Shown piece by piece: positions 46,225 to 54,236 of a stretch of DNA of 64,000 nucleotides. Numbering within the stretch: position 1 is the first letter of the stretch; every line of letters begins with the position of its first letter. Position numbers and translations under genes: made by a program. Source of the DNA: Rariglobus hedericola (GTDB lineage Bacteria; Verrucomicrobiota; Verrucomicrobiia; Opitutales; Opitutaceae); the NCBI RefSeq assembly GCF_007559335.1, contig NZ_VMBG01000002.1, positions 922,501-986,500 on the forward strand, read 5' to 3'. The notes below the pieces were generated by a model. The model saw nothing but the letters and a program-made list of their open reading frames with translations, ran no database searches and was not told where the DNA came from.

Positions 46225-46335
46225 AACGCCACTTGTCGTCAGCTAATTCATGATTTTGGAAACTTTTAAAACCTATCCTGCGAAACCAGAACAGCGCTTG
46301 TGCGCATCGGTTAAATTTGTCTTAGCTCATTGCTC

Positions 46336-48222
46336 ATGGCCACAGGCAAGCTGGTAAGCGACGCGACCCGACAGCTGAACGACTGGCTGGAGGCAGGCAA
46401 ATTCAAGGAGGGGGATCGCCTGCCCTCGGAGCGCGCCATCGCCAAGGAGCTTGGGGTGAAATATTACGGACTGAACCGTGCGATGGGCCGGTTGATTTCG
46501 GAAGGCCGGGTGCTTCGTGAAGGTTACCGTCTCTCGATCGCGGTGGCTCCACGCGTTTCGCGCCGTATGGTTTTCCATCTGATTGTCGCACGCCGCACGC
46601 ATCACCTCGCAAGTTATCGGAGGGCGGCCGCCAACTTGGATATCGAGCTGGTGGTGCATGATTGGGTCGCGGCCGAGGAGGTCGCTTCCATTCTGAATCA
46701 ACTGGATTCAAAAGAGACCGCCGGTGTGGTCTGTGATCCGCCTAGCGAATCCGTGCACGCTACCGATTGGCTGCCCGCTGCGCTCCAACTTATCCGTCAT
46801 GGTATTCCAGTGGTCTGCACCGGAGGCTGGGGATTGAACGGCGAATTGTCCGCCGTGGGCGCCAATGTAAATAACGGCGTTACTCTGGCACTTTCGCATC
46901 TTCTGGGGCTTGCTCATCGCGAGCTGGCGCTGGTTACGTTTCCCGCCGGAAGTGAGCGCGAGATGAGTGTGTTAGATTACTGGAACCGGCTTTGCGTGCG
47001 CAACCAGCTGGGTTCCTCTACCGAACGCATTTTGCTGCAGCCCTCGTGGCTGACGGAAGAGCGGGATATCGATGACTTGGTGGAGTTGCTGGTCACCGGT
47101 CCGTGGAATAATGTAACGGGTCTGGTCATCCTCGTCGGCTACAATACGGACATCCAATCTTTGTTCACCAAACTTGCCCGCCGAGGACGGCGGGTGCCCG
47201 AATCACTGTCGGTGGTGGTCGTGGGTAATGCGAAGGCTTTGGCGTCCGCCGAGCCCCGCGTCAGCGCGGCGGGTTTTGACATGGTGCTTTGGTTTGAACT
47301 GACCTTCGACCTCCTTTTGCGCGAAGTTCACGAACAACGTCAGTTGGGCGTGCCGCGTGAGCCGTCGAGTATTCAAATGATGCCACGCCTGGTGGTGCGC
47401 GAATCGACGCGGGCATTGGAAGGAGCGGAGCTTGGCCCGAAGGCGGCCGCGTTCACGAGCGAATCGGCGGCTGTCACCAAGGACATCGCGCATTTGGAGC
47501 GTCTGGCAAAGCAGCCGTATCCGCTCGCTGCGAAGGCATCGCTTTCGGAGCTTCCGCGGTTTACCCCGGTGGATCTGCGTCCTTTCGTCAATCGTCCGCT
47601 AATTTTCCGCCGCGGCTGGCTGGGCGACATTCCGTTGCGCTGCCTCGCGCCGGGCACGCACGAAATTCAGGGCGTGCCATTTGAAATTCTTGGAGGCCCC
47701 AACCGTGCGAATGGTGGCGCGGTTATTTTCCAGTCGACGACCAATACTACTGGAAATGCGCGAAAGCTTCCGGATCGCCTGGTCATTCCGATCAACGGTC
47801 CGGTCGAGGCCGTTTATATTTTGCACGGATGCGGCTACGCAAAACCGATGCAGCCTTTCGCGCATTACCGTTTTCATGCGAATAAGCGCGTGATCGGAAA
47901 CGTTCCGTTGGTCAGCTTGGGGTGGATGCATGCGGCGGCGAGTGGTGATCCCGGTTTGGATAAGGAAAAACCGAGCGCCAATATCCAGGACTGGTGGCCT
48001 GATTTTCTTCACCAAGATTTCCCCCATGCGCGTGTGGTTCCCTTGTTGGAAAACGATGAAACCAACCATGTGAACCGGCATGTTTTTCTCTATACGCTGG
48101 AGTGGATCAATCCCACGCCGAAGCAGCCGCTCACGCACATTGAAATCCAGGCTGATCCCACGGTGCCCACGACGTTGGGCCTGCTGGCGATAACGGTGGT
48201 GAGGCCTCGCACTCCGGTTTAA
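46336..48222 (+). CDS. GntR/LacI-type sugar regulator with C-terminal beta-sandwich domain (paralogue 2)
   Basis: 628 residues from the ATG at 46336. The architecture is the same as the regulator at 28685-30568: GntR winged helix (LPSERAIAKELGVKYYGLNR, AMGRLISEGRVLREGYRL), a LacI-like sensor (IRHGIPVVCTGGWG, LSHLLGLAHRELALVTF) and a C-terminal domain with RRGWLGDIPLRCLAPGTHE, AVYILHGCGYAK, NIQDWWPDFLHQDFPHA and LYTLEWINPTP. The linker block YPLAAKASLSELPRF is also shared. The recognition helices are similar but not identical, so overlapping operators are possible. Its own gene has no clear copy of the TTGTTYAAACAW motif. Confidence 0.88.
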   Translation: MATGKLVSDATRQLNDWLEAGKFKEGDRLPSERAIAKELGVKYYGLNRAMGRLISEGRVLREGYRLSIAVAPRVSRRMVFHLIVARRTHHLASYRRAAANLDIELVVHDWVAAEEVASILNQLDSKETAGVVCDPPSESVHATDWLPAALQLIRHGIPVVCTGGWGLNGELSAVGANVNNGVTLALSHLLGLAHRELALVTFPAGSEREMSVLDYWNRLCVRNQLGSSTERILLQPSWLTEERDIDDLVELLVTGPWNNVTGLVILVGYNTDIQSLFTKLARRGRRVPESLSVVVVGNAKALASAEPRVSAAGFDMVLWFELTFDLLLREVHEQRQLGVPREPSSIQMMPRLVVRESTRALEGAELGPKAAAFTSESAAVTKDIAHLERLAKQPYPLAAKASLSELPRFTPVDLRPFVNRPLIFRRGWLGDIPLRCLAPGTHEIQGVPFEILGGPNRANGGAVIFQSTTNTTGNARKLPDRLVIPINGPVEAVYILHGCGYAKPMQPFAHYRFHANKRVIGNVPLVSLGWMHAAASGDPGLDKEKPSANIQDWWPDFLHQDFPHARVVPLLENDETNHVNRHVFLYTLEWINPTPKQPLTHIEIQADPTVPTTLGLLAITVVRPRTPV

Positions 48223-48275
48223 AGTGTTCGCGCAAAACGTCGCGGTTGAGAGGCGCGTTAGAGGTTTGTTGACCG

Positions 48276-48306
48276 GCCGGGATGCGCGCGCGTCCCGGCT
48301 TTTTTT
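48276..48306 (+). terminator. Intrinsic terminator after regulator paralogue 2
   Basis: Stem GCCGGGA / TCCCGGC, extended inward by a GC-rich palindrome, is followed by seven T residues. Confidence 0.85.
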
Positions 48307-48330
48307 GCGGGCGGTGATACGCCTCTTAAT

Positions 48331-48340
48331 TGTTCAAACA
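48331..48340 (+). promoter_or_regulatory. Candidate operator upstream of the SGNH esterase gene
   Basis: TGTTCAAACA within TTGTTCAAACAT, an 11/12 match to the site upstream of the GH94 gene and in the same orientation relative to the gene. It lies about 160 bases before the start codon, after the terminator of the preceding gene. Confidence 0.6.
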
Positions 48341-48498
48341 TCTGCATAAGGATCGCTTGGGGTTCGGGAGGTTTCCGTTGCCGAAGAGGTGATCGCCTAT
48401 GGATTAGCTTGGATCCCTTACCCCCTGTATTCCCCTTTTTGCCTGAGTGCAGTGCTTCCTGCTTCTGCGCCCACAGTCGGTATGGCTCAAAACCCGTT

Positions 48499-49275
48499 AT
48501 GACCCCTCGAATGAAATCTCTCTGCGGCGTTATCGCTGCGCTGTCTTTGGTGTTGTCGGTGCCAATGGCGGTTCATGCCCAGCCTGCCGGCGGGTTTGAT
48601 CCGAAGACGTTGGCCCAGGCGCCCCAAGGCAAGCCATGGGAACCGGCTTGGGGCTTCTGGGCCCAGGCGACGCCCGAATCGTGGCAGCAGACGCATTGGG
48701 GCTTCGTTAACCAGGCAAAGAAGGGCGGGGTTGATGTGCTGTTCCTGGGTGACTCGATCACCAAGGGCTGGGCGGGAGCCGGCAAAGAAGTCTGGGCGCA
48801 ACATTACCAGCCGCTGAAGGCACTCAACATCGGTATTGGCGGAGACACTACACGCCAGACCTTGTGGCGTCTTGAAAACCAGGCGATGGAAGGCATCCAG
48901 CCCAAGGTCGTGGTGCTGATGATCGGCGTGAACAACATTTTCACAGCCACGGGCACCGACGAGGAAATCGCCCAAGGCATCGCCGAGATCATCAAGCAGA
49001 TCCACGCCAAGCGTCCGGCGGCCAAGGTTCTCCTGACGAGCGTATTGCCTTTGGGTAATGCCGGGCAGAGTGCGCGGGCGGCGAAGATCAACCGGCTGGT
49101 GGCCGCGAAGCAGCCATCGTTTGTGCGCTTTCTGGATCTGACCGGAACGTTTCAGGGAGCGGACGGCAAGGTCGTCGCGGAGCTTTACACGGCCGACTTG
49201 GTGCACCTGGCCAAGCCCGGCTACGAGGCCTGGGACAAAGCGATGCGTCCCGTGTTGATTGCGATGCTGCGCTAA
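48499..49275 (+). CDS. Secreted SGNH/GDSL-family esterase
   Basis: 258 residues from the ATG at 48499 (an ATG at 48511 is also possible), with a signal peptide (GVIAALSLVLSVPMAVHA). SGNH blocks are visible: VLFLGDSITKGW (Ser), IGIGGDTTRQTLWRL (Gly), LMIGVNNIF (Asn) and the Asp-x-x-His in ADLVHLAKPGYEAW. The sequence resembles PAF-acetylhydrolase-type and carbohydrate O-acetylesterases. In this setting, removal of acetyl groups from plant polysaccharide is likely. It lies 66 bases before the transporter gene. Confidence 0.9.
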   Translation: MTPRMKSLCGVIAALSLVLSVPMAVHAQPAGGFDPKTLAQAPQGKPWEPAWGFWAQATPESWQQTHWGFVNQAKKGGVDVLFLGDSITKGWAGAGKEVWAQHYQPLKALNIGIGGDTTRQTLWRLENQAMEGIQPKVVVLMIGVNNIFTATGTDEEIAQGIAEIIKQIHAKRPAAKVLLTSVLPLGNAGQSARAAKINRLVAAKQPSFVRFLDLTGTFQGADGKVVAELYTADLVHLAKPGYEAWDKAMRPVLIAMLR

Positions 49276-49341
49276 ACGGCCTGTGCGCCCGCTTTGTTTT
49301 AACCCGTCTGTCCGCCCCTGATTGTCGAAGAGTATGCCCGT

Positions 49342-51300
49342 ATGAATGAGTCTCCGCTAAGACCAATTGCCGCATCTGGAATCCAGCCTGCCAAGACTTG
49401 GCACTGTGGAACGCTGACCTACACCAAGGCGGGGATCATCACGCTGTTCACCTTCCTGTTGTTCGGGAGTTTCTCGTTCAATCTGATGATGACGGTGGTG
49501 CCGAGCATCCTGCCGTTGAAACTCAAGAGCCTCGGGGCGTCTGATGTGCTGATCGGCATGCTGCTCACCAGTATCTTTCCGATGTTCGGCTTGGTGATCT
49601 CGCCGTATCTGAGCTTCAAGAGCGATTATCTGAGAACGCGGTGGGGACGCCGCAAGCCGTTCTTCTTTTTCACGCTGCCGTTCGTCACGCTGAGCATTCT
49701 GGCGCTCGCATTTTCCGAGGACATCGCGCGTCTGATGCAAAGTTCCGGTTTGCTCGCCAACCTGACGCCAACTGCCGCGGCGATCGGTGTCATGAGCGTG
49801 TGTATCGTGGCGTTTCAGTTCTCCGACGTGGTGATCGCCTCAGTTTATAATTACATTTTCAACGACACGGTTCCCGTCGCGCTGACCGGCCGGTTTTTCG
49901 GTCTGATGCAGATGGTCGGAGCCTCGATCGGCTTCCTCTACAATTATTTCATCTTCAAATACGCGGAGAGCCACATGAAGGAAATCTTCGTGGCGACCGC
50001 GCTGGTGTATTTTGTCGGCATCGGGTTGCTCTGTATCTTCGTGAAAGAGGGCGAGTATCCGCCCGTTAACGAAAAGGAGAAGGTTAACACGCGGGGTCTG
50101 GCGGGGCTCAAGACGTTCTTCCGCGAAAGCTTCTCACATAAGTTTTATTGGACGAAGTTCATCTACTCGATGTCGCCTGCGCTGGGTGCGGCGCTGTGGC
50201 CGTTCGGCATTTTTTATTACAAGGAGATGGGCCTGTCGCTCGATTACATCGGGAAGGCCAGTGCCGTGACCGCACTGGCGGGCATGATCGCCGCCTACTT
50301 TGCCTCGGTCTATATCGATCGCTGGCATCCGCTGCGCATTCTGGCCTATTCCGGCGTGTTCGCGGCCACGCTTTCGGTGGGCGGCTGGGTCTGGGCTTTT
50401 GTGACCCTGCCACCGGCGGCATTCTTCTGGCTGAACATGCTGGGCGGCGGGTTGATCGGCGTATTTCACGGTGCGCTGTGCGGAGTGGCCGCCGTGCCGT
50501 TTGACATGCGCCTGCAGCCCAAGTCGCGCTACGGCCAGTTTTGCTCGGCGCAATCGATCGTCACGAATGCCTGCAAGATGGTCGCCGGTGCGGCGGCCGG
50601 ATATTACTTCTACGCGCTTAAAACGTATTTTTTCAGCGGCTCGGACTACGCCTATCGTTTCAACTTCGTGTGGTCGGCGGTGGCCAGCATCGTGATGGGT
50701 TATGTCATCTACAGTCTCTACCGCCAGTGGCAGGCTCTCGGTGGCGACCTTCGTTTTAATCCGCCTGCGCCGTGGTCCGAAAAAGGCTACGAAGAAATGG
50801 AGCGGCCGTTGTTTGTGGGCACCCAGGTGCGCTGGCTCAATTATGCATTGAGTATGACGAATCTGGTGATGTTCAGCACCCTAGCGTTCATGATTTGGGT
50901 GGCTTACTGGCTGTGGCACATCGACTGGACGACGGCCTTCCATGTTTACGTGTTCGGATTGGTGCCGGTGTCGGTGCTGCTCTATCTGTGGTGGGTCAAA
51001 GTGGAGCGCGCGATCAAGGCCGATGTGGCTCGTTGCGTGGCGGGCGAATCACCGAAGGACGGCATTCCGCATCATGGTATCTTTTTCGTGAAAGCCATCG
51101 TGTTGCTCCTGGGCATGCCGGTGAAGATCGGCCTCATGATCGTGGCCATGCAGGAAGGGCTGCACAATGGTGTGATCGTGTTCGGCATCGGGGCGCAGGT
51201 GGCCGATCTCGGCGTGATCCTCGCGGTGTTGATTTTGCGCCGCATGGAGCGCGGCAATGATCCAATGCTTAACTACGACGGACGCAAAGTGGTCGCCTGA
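49342..51300 (+). CDS. Major facilitator superfamily sugar transporter (GPH-like)
   Basis: 652 residues, longer than a standard 12-helix MFS protein because of an added C-terminal region with further membrane segments. The core has the loop motif SDYLRTRWGRRKPFFF between helices 2 and 3, typical of glycoside-pentoside-hexuronide carriers, and a repeat of the fold from about residue 260 (MSPALGAALWPFGIFYY). It would import the oligosaccharides released by the surface enzymes. It follows the esterase gene and ends at a bidirectional terminator. Confidence 0.87.
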   Translation: MNESPLRPIAASGIQPAKTWHCGTLTYTKAGIITLFTFLLFGSFSFNLMMTVVPSILPLKLKSLGASDVLIGMLLTSIFPMFGLVISPYLSFKSDYLRTRWGRRKPFFFFTLPFVTLSILALAFSEDIARLMQSSGLLANLTPTAAAIGVMSVCIVAFQFSDVVIASVYNYIFNDTVPVALTGRFFGLMQMVGASIGFLYNYFIFKYAESHMKEIFVATALVYFVGIGLLCIFVKEGEYPPVNEKEKVNTRGLAGLKTFFRESFSHKFYWTKFIYSMSPALGAALWPFGIFYYKEMGLSLDYIGKASAVTALAGMIAAYFASVYIDRWHPLRILAYSGVFAATLSVGGWVWAFVTLPPAAFFWLNMLGGGLIGVFHGALCGVAAVPFDMRLQPKSRYGQFCSAQSIVTNACKMVAGAAAGYYFYALKTYFFSGSDYAYRFNFVWSAVASIVMGYVIYSLYRQWQALGGDLRFNPPAPWSEKGYEEMERPLFVGTQVRWLNYALSMTNLVMFSTLAFMIWVAYWLWHIDWTTAFHVYVFGLVPVSVLLYLWWVKVERAIKADVARCVAGESPKDGIPHHGIFFVKAIVLLLGMPVKIGLMIVAMQEGLHNGVIVFGIGAQVADLGVILAVLILRRMERGNDPMLNYDGRKVVA

Positions 51301-51305
51301 TAAAT

Positions 51306-51335
51306 AAAAAACCCGGCGCGAAGCCGGGTTTTTTT
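51306..51335. terminator. Bidirectional intrinsic terminator
   Basis: The 12-bp inverted repeat AAAAAACCCGGC / GCCGGGTTTTTT with a 5-base loop serves the rightward transporter gene and the leftward PEP-CTERM gene. Confidence 0.92.
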
Positions 51336-51356
51336 ATGCGGGTCGTTGACGAAGGA

Positions 51357-52166
51357 TCAGGCCTTGGGGCGGCGACGTAAGAGCGCGAGACCGAGAACGG
51401 AGGTGCCGAAAAACGCGGCGTAGGTCGAGGGCTCGGGGATGGAGTTGATGGTAAAGTTGTCCACATCCACGGTGGTGTTCGCGGCCGAACCACCGGTATC
51501 GAAGATGCGTAGAATCACCGTGGTGTTGGCCCAGTCGAAATCACCTGAAACAGGCACGTTCGAGAAAGTTTGAGAGCCAACGGTGAGCGTAAGCGATGGA
51601 GACGTTCCGGTAACGCTGAGAGTGACCGAATAGTGCCCGAATGCGGAACCGATATCCACGCCGGTAGAAGCTGTTTGGTTGGAGCCCGATTGAAGACCTG
51701 CGGTTACACTGGCCGAAGTCACAGTGCCGTCCTTAAAGAAACGAACGAGGTCGGTGGTGCCGGTGTTATCGATATTAAAGAGGGCCAGCATATTGTTACT
51801 GGCGTTAGTGGAGTCGGCGAAAATGATTCCGATCGATGAGCCTGCGGTCGTGGCGCGGAAATCAAAGTCTATCTTGAGTGGCGAACTCACCGAAAAGGTG
51901 GACTGGGTGCCGGTGGTCGTGTCTCCGGGGGTGGTGTCGTAGAGCAAAGCGGCCGCAGTGACCGAAGCGTCCGGGACGTTGTGGATAATGTAGTCATTGG
52001 CCACTCCGTTGGATGACTGGGTGTTGATGGGATTACTGGGGCCGAGATTGCGGAAGTTATCCGTGAGCTGGCCTGCGGTTTCGAAATCCAAGGATACTTG
52101 GGCGTGAGCCGTCAGTGCGGTGAAAGCGGCCAGCGACAAAAACAAAGAACGGAGGGGAGTGCGCAT
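51357..52166 (-). CDS. PEP-CTERM sorting-domain protein with a jelly-roll-like domain
   Basis: 269 residues from the ATG at 52166, preceded by GGATGAGG; an ATG three codons upstream is possible. A signal peptide (SLFLSLAAFTALTAHA) is followed by a beta-rich secreted domain (VSLDFETAGQL, SPLKIDFDFRATTAGSSIG, VDVDNFTI) and the C-terminal PEP motif SIPEPSTYAAFFGTSVLGLALLRRR-type segment. It would be surface-sorted by an exosortase, which is not in the window. The function may be sugar binding, but this is not shown. Confidence 0.88.
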   Translation of the reverse strand: MRTPLRSLFLSLAAFTALTAHAQVSLDFETAGQLTDNFRNLGPSNPINTQSSNGVANDYIIHNVPDASVTAAALLYDTTPGDTTTGTQSTFSVSSPLKIDFDFRATTAGSSIGIIFADSTNASNNMLALFNIDNTGTTDLVRFFKDGTVTSASVTAGLQSGSNQTASTGVDIGSAFGHYSVTLSVTGTSPSLTLTVGSQTFSNVPVSGDFDWANTTVILRIFDTGGSAANTTVDVDNFTINSIPEPSTYAAFFGTSVLGLALLRRRPKA

Positions 52167-52234
52167 GAGCCTCATCCTACTCTAAACGAGGGAAAACGTG
52201 TTAGCCTGCCGCCTCGTTAAAAATGGAATAATTC

Positions 52235-53239
52235 TCAGGTCACGCTCTCTGCGAACTGGAACACTCTGGGGGTTTTGCCAGTGCGGCGCTTGAAGACGCG
52301 GACGAAGTGGCTGGGATCGGCGAAGCCGCAGTGGTGGGCGATTTCTCCGACCGAGAGCTTGCGGGCGTGAAGCATGGCCTTGGCGCGTTCAATGCGAACC
52401 CACTCGATGTAAGCGGTGAGATTGTCGCCGGTGTGGCGTTTGAATTCACCGCTGAGATAGTTTGGGTGGCAGCCGGCGTGCGCGGCAATGTCTATCACGC
52501 GGCAAGACTGGCCGAAGCGTCGCGCGACGAATTTGATCGCGGTGCGCACGAGCGGCGGGGCGTTGTGGTGGGTGATCCAGTGAACGTTTTTCCTGAGCGG
52601 CGGGTAGCGTTCGACCGGAATTGCGAGAGCTTCACACCACAGGCGGACCGACTCGACCACGGTGCGAAGGCGCTCCTGGTGCGCGGCGATATCGGCCTCG
52701 CGGATACGGGACACCGCTTTCCATGCGGCGAGATGATGGGAAGGATCGATGGCGCGTCGCTGGCAGTAGCGGTGCAGCCGGCGGAGTGACTCGGGTTCAC
52801 GTTCGATGACGACCACGGAGCCATAATAAAACACGCCGAGCACGGCGCCGCTGACGATGAGCGGCTCGACCAAGTCGAAGAGTCCGAGATGACACAGACC
52901 GCCGAAGCCCTTCGCGCGGTGAATGGCCATGCGGTTGGCCGCGCCTTTATTGATCGAGCAGTCGCGTGCTCCCGCGCTGTCGGTCTTCGCATACATGCAT
53001 GCGGCGCAGGTGTGGATCTCGTAGGATATGGGCAGGAGTAACTGAGGGTAGTCGATAGTAACGCCGGTGAAATCTTCAAAGCTGGCCCGGAGTGGAGCGG
53101 TGGCGTTGAGCAGGTCCAGGGTGCGCTGGAACAACGAAGCGGCGGCGGTGGGCGGGGTTATAGTCACGTGCTGCGCCAAGCTGCGAATCGTATCAACCGG
53201 TCGTGGGCGCAGGGTGGCCGTAGATGCCGGATTTTTCAC
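52235..53239 (-). CDS. AraC-family regulator with PocR-type sensor domain
   Basis: 334 residues from a GTG at 53239; this overlaps the end of the upstream gene by 47 bases, so a later start is possible. The N-terminal PocR-like domain has the cysteine cluster HTCAACMYAKTDSAGARDC and GLCHLGLFDLVEPLIVSG, followed by YYGSVVV. The C-terminal 100 residues are two AraC helix-turn-helix motifs (VIDIAAHAGCHPNYLSGEFK, VGEIAHHCGFADPSHFVRVF). It probably senses a small molecule and controls nearby sugar genes. The ligand cannot be predicted. Confidence 0.92.
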   Translation of the reverse strand: MKNPASTATLRPRPVDTIRSLAQHVTITPPTAAASLFQRTLDLLNATAPLRASFEDFTGVTIDYPQLLLPISYEIHTCAACMYAKTDSAGARDCSINKGAANRMAIHRAKGFGGLCHLGLFDLVEPLIVSGAVLGVFYYGSVVVIEREPESLRRLHRYCQRRAIDPSHHLAAWKAVSRIREADIAAHQERLRTVVESVRLWCEALAIPVERYPPLRKNVHWITHHNAPPLVRTAIKFVARRFGQSCRVIDIAAHAGCHPNYLSGEFKRHTGDNLTAYIEWVRIERAKAMLHARKLSVGEIAHHCGFADPSHFVRVFKRRTGKTPRVFQFAESVT

Positions 53240-54212
53240 GACGGCCCATGCCTTCGTGGACGAGACCGTCCATCTTGAGCACGCGGTAGTGCTCGAACTT
53301 CAGATCGATCAGCGCGTTTCCATCGAGCAGTCCGTCCCACGTGCGACGGAGCGGGTCGGCGTAAAGGCCTTCGCCGTAGAGTGAATGGCCGCCGCAGACA
53401 TCGACGTTGACCGCGCCGTAGTCCTGCAACGCGCGGGCGATGACTTTGGCCGCGGGTGAAAGGCCAAGCGTTTCGAGGTTAAGTGCGGGATCGAGCTGCA
53501 CGACGGCGCCTTCAGGCAGACCCTCATCCCAGCCGCCGTCGGTCCAGCAGGCCGGCGGGTTGACGAAGCGTTGCAACGCGGAGCACTGGGTGGCGAAGGC
53601 GAGTTTGTGGGGGATGACCCCTGCGACCACGTCGTCATGCATGATCGTGCCGGCGAGAATCGGCACACCCGCGGCGCGGGCGGGGCCGTAGGGATGGATG
53701 CTCTCGCCGTTGTGCACGGTGAACTCGGCGCGATCGAATACGCCGGACCCGTCGGCGCGATACTTCATGCCGGAGTTGCATTCCCATTCGCCATCGGGGC
53801 GGATGCGCACGGCCCACATGTCCCAGATCCAGCCGTTCTGCCAATCAACGAGGGCGATGTGGCTGTCGCTTTCAGGGTCGGGCCGCGCGTGGGCGGGAAT
53901 CGGAATGAGGCCGGCCTCCGCATCGGCGGCGAAGTCACGACCGTGGCCGAACGGATGCTTCGCGTGGAGGTAAGCCGTGCTGCGTGCCAAACAGCCCGGG
54001 CTGCCCGGATGAAACCGACGATGAATGCGGCGACGCGGTGTCGAAGCATCGACCTCGTAGATCGGAATGGTCCACTGGTTAAGATTGAGCCAGAAGCCGC
54101 GGTCGTCGTGCTTCGCGAGAAAATCCAGCATCGGGTGCGAGGCCGGATCGATGGCGTGATTGGGGCCGATGGGTTGATTCCAGAAGCTCGTGTCGTTGAA
54201 AAAACGTTTCAT
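53193..54212 (-). CDS. Uncharacterised protein of the polysaccharide region
   Basis: 339 residues without a signal peptide. It starts KRFFNDTSFWNQPIGPNHAI; other notable segments are HIALVDWQNGWIWDMWAVR, GTIMHDDVVAGVIPHKLAFAT and LDPALNLETLGLSPAAKVIA. The WNQPI start and the IPHKLAF / LDP / ALQDYGAVNVD blocks resemble a hypothetical family I have seen in soil bacteria, without an assigned activity. It lies 24 bases after the esterase gene in the same direction, so they are probably co-transcribed. Confidence 0.65.
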   Translation of the reverse strand: MKRFFNDTSFWNQPIGPNHAIDPASHPMLDFLAKHDDRGFWLNLNQWTIPIYEVDASTPRRRIHRRFHPGSPGCLARSTAYLHAKHPFGHGRDFAADAEAGLIPIPAHARPDPESDSHIALVDWQNGWIWDMWAVRIRPDGEWECNSGMKYRADGSGVFDRAEFTVHNGESIHPYGPARAAGVPILAGTIMHDDVVAGVIPHKLAFATQCSALQRFVNPPACWTDGGWDEGLPEGAVVQLDPALNLETLGLSPAAKVIARALQDYGAVNVDVCGGHSLYGEGLYADPLRRTWDGLLDGNALIDLKFEHYRVLKMDGLVHEGMGRREKSGIYGHPAPTTG

Positions 54213-54236
54213 GGGGTGGGAAACGGTGGGGTGATG

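Noticed and set aside
44040-46232. 730-residue leftward frame opposite the GH74 gene
   Set aside because: The length results from GC-rich codon bias on the coding strand. The product is Arg/Gly-rich without domains, and the plus strand has a clear GH74 protein.
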